DNA from: Lactarius indigo
Lineage: Eukaryota > Basidiomycota > Agaricomycetes > Russulales > Russulaceae
Direction of reading: 5' to 3'
Assembly: GCA_025766275.1 (NCBI GenBank)
Contig: JAFKAC010000125.1
Coordinates: 83,472 to 147,471 of the forward strand
DNA: 64,000 bases
Shown here: positions 57,542 through 64,000 of the stretch, piece by piece
How positions within the stretch are numbered: position 1 is the first letter of the stretch
Layout: each line of letters starts with the position of its first letter
Translations under genes and position numbers: made by a program
The notes under the pieces: model-generated
Told to the model about the DNA's origin: nothing
Seen by the model: only the letters and a program-made list of their open reading frames with translations
Database searches by the model: none

Positions 57542-58103
57542 ATGGTTAAAAAAATCATTTTCACAGAAGAGGCTCTTCCCCCGCTTCCCATCTTTTGTAG
57601 GTGATGTTACTGTAGCATCTCGACTGAGTCTAAATAGATCTTATCGACCCAATCCAGCCCAAGCTGTGGTATCTAATGGCACCGTCTACGCTTCTGGAAA
57701 CATTGGCGTAAATAGGGAATCTAAGTTGGTGGGGGACGTAAAAGAGCAAACAGTGAGCCTAACCTAGTTCTGTAAAAATATAACGTACCAACGAAAAATT
57801 GCAGCGTGCAGCACTGCATAACCTGGGGAAAGTGTTACAGGCGTCCGGCTCTGGTCTGGAACATATCGTCAAGGCAAATATCTATTTGACCAACCTGGCG
57901 CGAGACTTTAGACCCATGAATGAGGCCTACGCGGAGGTTAAGACACCACGATCTGCCCAGAATGTGTTCAGTATCCGCTAATGAGTTTACTGCAGTTTTT
58001 CGAAAAAGGAAAATTTCCAGCGAGAACATGTATCGGGGTCGCTGCTCTTCCTCTCGGGGCAGATGTGGAAATCGAGTGTGTGGCCGAAGTCGTAGAGAAC
58101 TGA
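57542..58103 (+). CDS. RidA/YjgF-type enamine/imine deaminase
   Basis: Removes reactive 2-aminoacrylate-type enamines by hydrolysis (cytosol or mitochondrion). MVKKIIFTEEALPPLP, then AQAVVSNGTVYASGNIGVN, ALHNLGKVLQASGSGLEHIV, KANIYLTNLARDFRPMNEAY, FFEKGKFPARTCIGVAALPL and GADVEIECVAEVVEN-stop. The Arg in PARTCIGVA matches the catalytic Arg of the family. Three introns inferred, about 57600-57645, 57753-57802 and 57937-57990. Joined length is about 125 residues, normal for the family. Its 5' end faces the old-yellow-enzyme pseudogene across about 250 bp, so the two once shared a divergent promoter region. Confidence 0.9.
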
Positions 58104-58439
58104 ATACCGTGCTACTTCTAGGTCTTAGGCTGATGTTCAGACGTCGCCCTAGCGTAGGATAGGATAGCTCCGTGATCTTACAGTAAAGATAAACGTCACA
58201 TGAAATTCAGGCACGTGACGTGATTGCTTGCCTCACCGCAAACCTGTGGATCCGCTCGCCGAGGCGAACCAATTCTGGTGCATTGAGGACAACAGCCACC
58301 ACTACCTGCTCTGAGACCCCTACAAAATTCCTGAGTCAGTGAGCCCTTCACCGCTCAACCCTATTTGTGCTCAAGCATGCTTCGATTGATAGCACTTGTC
58401 TCATCCCTCTATAATCAATTGCTGTCGGTACCCCTGACG

Positions 58440-60261
58440 ATGGAGTCCAGCGCTTTAAATCATCGGCGCCGGCCTTCTCATGTGCGCGAGAACTCCACCG
58501 CCGGACCTGACCGCCCCTTCCTGGTAAAGAGAAACCGCGGAAAATCTCGTGAGCAAGCCCGCATGTTGTCCGATGACGACAACACCCCCATGTCAAGAGG
58601 CGAGAACCGTCGTCGAAAGAAGAAGACTTTCTCCTCGTCCCCGAACATTCCCTCAACTTCTGGCCACCATCCAGGACCATCCGTCGACCCAATTGTGGAG
58701 CGCGCGCACAAGTCTCACAAGTATAAGCACGACGTTTCGCGGACGTTTCCAGACGCGACCTCCCTAGCGCGCACAATATCCCGTGAGGGTAGACGCCCCT
58801 CCACCAAAGTACCAAGCGTCGCTGCAGCATCTGACGATGACGCGGGGCCGCAGGCTAGCTACAGTGGCCCCATTGCTACCATGGAGTTCAACAGGATGAA
58901 GAAAGAGCTGGAGACACTCAAGAAGGTCTGCCCCTTTCTCTACCTGCCTCTTTTGCGACCCACGAATGGAACTCATGGCATCTATCCAGCAAGCAACGGT
59001 TCAAAAGAGAACGATCGAAAAGCAAGCAAATGTGGGTTGGACTGGTCGCCCCCCTCCCCCCCCTCCATTTTTTACCTTTCTGATATCGGTATCAGACTAT
59101 TATGTCTTTGGAGAATGACCTGCTTTCAATGCATCAGGTTTGTCAATCACGGCGATGCTACGTTACAATTTCTAATCGACTCTTGTCAAAGACTCAAAAA
59201 GAGCAACTGTCTCAGATGGACGCGTTGAAAACGAAATTCAGAGAGTCTGACGAGGTATAACATCTCACTTTGCGACATCAACTAAGGATAACACTTGCCT
59301 AGCTTGCGTCCAACATTGAGGGGTCATTGCAATGCCAGATCTGCATAGACACGCTTACCAAACCTTTTGCGTGAGCGGATTAAAAAGTCTGCTTGTATTC
59401 ACACTCAAGTTGTTCTTCCAGTCTTTACCCCTGTGGTCATGTCCTCTGTCAAGGGTGTCTTCAAGATTGGTTCCGCAACGCCCCTGTACCTCAAGACGAA
59501 ATGGAGATGGACGAACCTTTACCCCTCATTCTTCGCAAGAAGACATGCCCATTCTGTCGCACTGTAATTCGGTCTCGCCCATTGCCCCTTTTTGTCCTCA
59601 AGAATCTTCTTTCCATTCTTGCCACGGCCCGGCCAAAGAATCCGACTGACTTATTACGACCGTCACCGCCCCCAGACCTGGAGGATCCATGGGCCGAAAT
59701 ATTCCCTCAATTACAAAGCGATAGCGAGTCCGGCGCGGAAGACGATGAGGACTACTCTGACGGGTGGCCCCTTGACGTTATGTATGACGACGACGACGAC
59801 GAAGACGAAGACCTATTTCAGGGATACGATAATACTTCCGACGACGAGTACGAAGGTGAATGGGTCATGCCTGGTTGGGAGCCCCCTGCGCACCGTGCCG
59901 CCACTCCGCTCGACCCAGAACCCGCACTGACATGCTCTTGCGCCGTGGCGCCACGTACGGCATGATCGAGATGTACGACGTGCAATACTCTCATGAAGAA
60001 GGGCTCTCGGCGCTCGTCGACGATACATGCCTCTACCTAGGGTGGAATATTGAGATCGCAGAAGAGGATGAAGACGGCGAGCGCTTCGTCGCATGGTGCC
60101 TTGGCGATACGGAAACTCACCCCCACCGGTGGTTCTTTTCGGACCACGGGCATAGACATAGACTTATACGGAGAGAGGCATTGGAGGAGTATAACTCGAC
60201 CGACTCTGAGAACTGGATCGGGACCGACGACGACGACGACGTGGACGCAGAGGATGAATGA
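58440..60261 (+). CDS. RING-finger (C3HC4) protein, probable E3 ubiquitin ligase
   Basis: ATG 58440 starts a basic, Ser-rich disordered region (MESSALNHRRRPSHVRE), then a predicted coiled coil (MKKELETLKK, QATVQKRTIEKQANV). The RING is encoded by two exons: CQICIDTLTKPF (59330-59365) and LYPCGHVLCQGCLQDWF ... CPFCRTVI (59410-59570), giving all zinc ligands. Then PLFVLKNLLSILATARP, a long Asp/Glu-rich region, and a C-terminal domain (MYDVQYSHEEGLSALVDD ... HRWFFSDHGHRHRLIRREAL). Between 59860 and 59980 the frame changes. A 114-bp GT-AG intron (59862-59975) would restore it, otherwise it is a frameshift. Target unknown. Convergent with DOA10. Confidence 0.75.
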
Positions 60262-60679
60262 GTTCGTCTATAGGACTGTAAGAAACGAGGTGTTGTAGTC
60301 ACCTACATATACAAATTGATTGTAGCATTTGTTTGTTTTGCCTATCACTCACACTGGCAGACCAAAGATGAACTGAAACTGTACTATCCTTACAATTCCT
60401 CAAGATTCCCTGTCTAGGTGTTAATCCCAATTTTGTATTGCCCAGGGCATGTAGCGGAGAGGTCAGGTTTTTCACTGTTAAAATAATCATTGAATCAGAT
60501 GTATTGATGTAGGCATCTATAAAGGCGTTGCAATGACAGTACTTTGTGACATAAAAAGTGCTACAATAATGTATATATATGGACGAGACTATTAAGTCCT
60601 AAGGCCAGACAATCGTGTCTGGGATGCTGTGAACTAATTGGTTGCGAGTCCTCCCACGGCCTCCTCCACACCGACTATA
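60262..60679. other. 3' intergenic region between two convergent ligase genes
   Basis: No gene is seen. AT-rich 3'UTR-like sequence with ATATATAT near 60575. Confidence 0.5.
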
Positions 60680-63600
60680 TTAACATCGGTTCTCCTTCTC
60701 CTTCTCCTCGATTTTCTCCTCTTCCTTCTCTTGCTCATAGTTGCGCAAGCGCATTTCGACAAGGAACTCAGTGTCACGAATAGACTGCGACCACCGTGAG
60801 AGCGCTCTTGAACCTGTCACACCGAGGCGGATTAGGCCTGCGACGGCAAATATACCAGGGTATACATGCATGACTGCGTCCGACCAATCAGGGACCACTA
60901 GCACAGTGATAGTGAAATAAAAGGGCTTACATATGAAGCGTTGGTCAATCCGTAGAGGGATAAGATGCCGCAAGAGGACGACGATGACAGGGGAAGAGCT
61001 AGCATGCCACTGAGGCCAACGAGCAGCGGCGCAATAAACTCAACAGTGGCACTAAGGGGCTCGGGATTTGTCCACCCGTGGACTTTGATCTGCGAAAGAA
61101 ACAGCTTTAACCACGTGACAAGAGAGTAACATCGGGACTCACATGATTGAAACCAGCCGTAATACGGTTCAACGGGCGCAAGCGCTGCGCATGAAGAATA
61201 ATTTTAGCATAGATGATACCGAGCGCCCACATGTCTGCTGCACGAATATTGGGAACCAAGTCGGGATCAACGACAAACGAATGGGCATGATCATGTACAA
61301 CTCCACACACGAGACCAACGAGGGCTGGGATGACGATACCGACGAAGAACACGATGTAAGATATCTTGGCCAGCCAGAGGATGCTTCGTTTGAGAAAGTA
61401 AAGCGGCCAGTTTCCGCGTGACTCGTCAGCGCCGCGTCGTTGGCGCCTCTTTTCCATGCGATCAAGGGTGTGACCGACCTACCAACAACCCCAGAGCGTA
61501 TAGGCACCCACGAGGAAAGAGTACCCATCATGCATCTGCCTTCTGGTGAAAAGGTTGAAGACGCCGCGACCAAGCAGGATGGGCATCGAAACGGCAGCAG
61601 TTATAAAGGACACAACCGACGACCCAGGTGCGAAGATGAATAGACCGACACGATACTGGAAATGAGGAGGAATGTAGACAACGGTGTAGTCGTCCTTTGG
61701 ATTTCGCTTCGCCTTTTCCGCTTCGGCATCTTGCGCCATAATCAACCTCTGGGCCTCGTCGTCCACAGGTATGCCAGTGACATCGACCCTAGCAGTAGCG
61801 CGCATATCTCGAGGAACTGCGGACGTTGTCGCTGTTGGGAACCCGTCTGTAACTGCCATGAAAATGTAGCGCGCCTTCTGCGACTTTATCACCAGAGTTT
61901 CTTGGGGCCCACCAACTACTGTAGGACACTCCGCGCTCCTCGTCCGGATGGCGGCCACCGAACATGTACGACGTGAGACGAAGCTGAGCGCAAAGGTACT
62001 TCCATATTTTGACTGAGACTTTGCGGACGACCTTCCTAGGCCGGAAAAAGCGGAGTGTGTAAGGCAAAAGAACATGAAGGAACAAGAGGTCAATAGGAAC
62101 ATCAGATAGCGGTTCACTGTTATCCGTGATAAGTCAGCCTTCACAGTTGACAAAAAGTTTTGGGGGAGCGCACCGGGGTTTCCAGCGAAGAGGTAATATT
62201 ATGCCCCTTCCAAAACGCATAAGCCCCCCTATGGACCCCACACCACAGGCGACAACCAATCCGTACATGATCGCGCTGACTGAAAGCTTGCGGAGCTGTA
62301 CGAGAGCAGGGCGCTCAAGGATATCGCGAATTGGGTGGAAATTCTGATCAGAGGGATCTTTGATGAACCACATAGCGCCGGGACGCATGATGGTACGACA
62401 GCTCGCTAATAAGATCGCAAATTGGTACCTGTCATGTACAAATGAACCTCAGAAGCAACAAAAGTGAAGCGATGGAGAACGACTCACATGAACATTGTGC
62501 CCACAACCCAATGATAAAATGTGGCAGTCAACGGCGCATACTGAAAGAATGCAATTCGGGACTGCAGACTTGCTTCGGGGAACAGCCAGATAGAACATAA
62601 GTCGAGGTTGATACCGCATCCAAGGGGGAACAAGACTAATTCGATGATGATGAACGCCGCTACCTGGGGACGACGTCAGCCAATGAGAGTGAATTTCTGC
62701 GAGTTTACCAACCTTGACTACGAGTAACTGCTGCCGCACGGCACTCCTCACTGCTCTTCCGGCACTCTTGACAGTCCCAACAGTGAAGACGTTAAGGTAA
62801 AAGGCGATCAATAGGCCAATGACCGCATAGCCAAGTACAATAGCGAACATCCTTTCTCCTGTACCATCCCCAAGGGCCATTCGCGTCCAACTGGTTGCGA
62901 CTTGATATGAACTTATCCTGACTTGCTTCCCCAAAACTTCCAAATAACGCTCTGCTGCTTTGACAGCCGGATGATTAGACTTTAGGATACGATCAATGAT
63001 GGACGAAGTCTCTGAGCGTTGACCAGACACCAGCTTGGAGGAGAGTGAGATGACGTAAGCGTTTACTCTGTCCCAAGGGAAATCTACGATACTCTTCCAC
63101 TATAAGACGATCAGCAAAGCCGCAGAACAAAAACAGCCCAGGGAATACATACCACAGTAAGCGCAAAATGAGTTGACTTTTCGAGCGCATTAGTTGGAAC
63201 AATACCCGAAAGGGCCCATTGCACAGCACTGAGTGACCCGCCCAGCAGGCGAGTAATGAACGGAAGAACCAGAACACTCATCAAGAAAAAGATGGTGTCG
63301 ACAACAGGATCCGTTACGATACGTATGACACGTATAGGCCAATGAAGCACTTGGAGAGCGCGCCTTGGGTCGAGCTACGAAGAAATAAGCTTGGGCTATG
63401 GCGACCACGAAGTAGACCTACAGAGAGTAAGGCAGTCGACTTGCCGAAAGTAAAAGGCAGCCAGACGCCTAAGCCGACAGCCGTATCGAGCACGAAGATC
63501 ATCAAGGCTGCCTACAAAGCCGAATTTGAGTATATCCATCGTCACAGGTATTAAAGGTCATACATTCTGCGCAACGACGTACAGTGGACCTCTCATACCG

Positions 63601-64000
63601 ATAGCTAGAAAAAGTAGGTTAGCAACCCCATTGCGCATACTAGGAGTAATTTACTTACCTTCAAGAGCGCCTTCCATATCATCCTCGACAGCTATGTCTT
63701 CATCAGCAAGCTGCGCTGCCAAGGCCGCATCGTCTGCGTCTTCACCCTCGGCGTCTTCGCCATCTTCATCAGCTTCGGCAGCCACACCCTCTCCGTCTGC
63801 GACGTCTGCTCGTCCTGCATCACCCCATTCGGGACCCCACGCTACGCGTCTTGGTCCACGTTGCGCGGCAACCTGTGGCTCTCTGGCATCCTCCTCGCCG
63901 TCCTCGTCGGAATCTACTAACAGTCCGGGGAGGTCACCTTCCTCTTCCTCCTCTTCAGCGCCGGGACCTATTTCTTTATCTGGTGGCTGTGCCACGGGGG
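60680..64000 (-). CDS. DOA10/MARCH6 (SSM4) ER membrane ubiquitin ligase, C-terminal part
   Basis: Multi-pass ER/inner-nuclear-membrane E3 ligase of the ERAD pathway. The N-terminal RING-CH lies right of the window. From the right: acidic low-complexity segment (63651-63995); several hydrophobic spans (PFITRLLGG..., MFAIVLGYAVIGLLIAFYLN near 62840); the signature MRPGAMWFIKDPSDQNFHPI with DILERPALVQLRKLSVSAIM (62390-62270); a long loop (RYIFMAVTDGFPTATTSAVP, DDYTVVYIPPHFQYRVGLFI); and more spans (SILWLAKISYIVFFVGIVIP). The end is DTEFLVEMRLRNYE and a Lys/Glu tail with stop TAA at 60680. The DPxDPNFHPI-like motif is diagnostic of TEB4/Doa10. Short introns throughout; boundaries not all resolved. 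Confidence 0.9.

Overview
The window is nuclear DNA of a filamentous fungus, most likely an agaricomycete basidiomycete. Host genes carry many 45-70 bp GT-AG introns. The gene set is ascomycete/basidiomycete-typical (VPS34, NTO1, ARG1, DOA10, RidA, old yellow enzyme), and the repeats are Ty1/copia and Ty3/gypsy chromoviruses.

Layout. (1) 0-3.5 kb: three unrecognised minus-strand ORFs in series, none with an internal Met. Each appears to gain its ATG only when an intron between A and TG is removed. (2) 3.5-42 kb: a retrotransposon graveyard. It holds a copia gag-pol with two TGA stops (copia-1), a gypsy gag-protease fragment on the minus strand (gypsy-3), and a Mutator-like (MULE/SWIM) pseudogene split by gypsy-1. 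Gypsy-1 in turn contains three solo LTRs, and a complete gypsy-2 sits inside its 3' LTR. Further right are a tandem array of broken cyclin-box fragments and a second stack: solo LTR-A, interrupted by copia-2, interrupted by another LTR-A and an LTR-B. Most of these insertions can be dated relative to one another, because 4-5 bp target-site duplications (TSDs) can be read at both ends. (3) 42.8-64 kb: compact, intron-rich single-copy genes. These are an ER-retained PDI-like thioredoxin protein (+); NTO1, VPS34, ARG1 and an old-yellow-enzyme pseudogene (all -); RidA and a RING-finger protein (+); and the C-terminal part of the DOA10/MARCH6 ER ubiquitin ligase (-), cut by the window end.

Main biology. 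The two related gypsy elements (534 and 573 bp LTRs) share three features. An 11-nt site just after the 5' LTR is perfectly complementary to an 11-nt stretch about 30 bp downstream of the LTR TATA box, which is the arrangement of Tf1-type self-priming. Gag and Pol overlap in the -1 frame. After the chromodomain lies an extra third ORF with a proline-rich N terminus, a conserved block, a coiled coil and three CCHC-type knuckles. Nearly all internal stops are TGA, and copies differ mainly by CG/TG/CA exchanges, as expected from cytosine-methylation decay.

The host genes fall into protein quality control (PDI, RING ligase, DOA10), chromatin (NTO1), membrane traffic/autophagy (VPS34) and amino-acid metabolism (ARG1, RidA). 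Exon boundaries were placed by eye from splice consensus and family conservation and should be treated as approximate unless stated.
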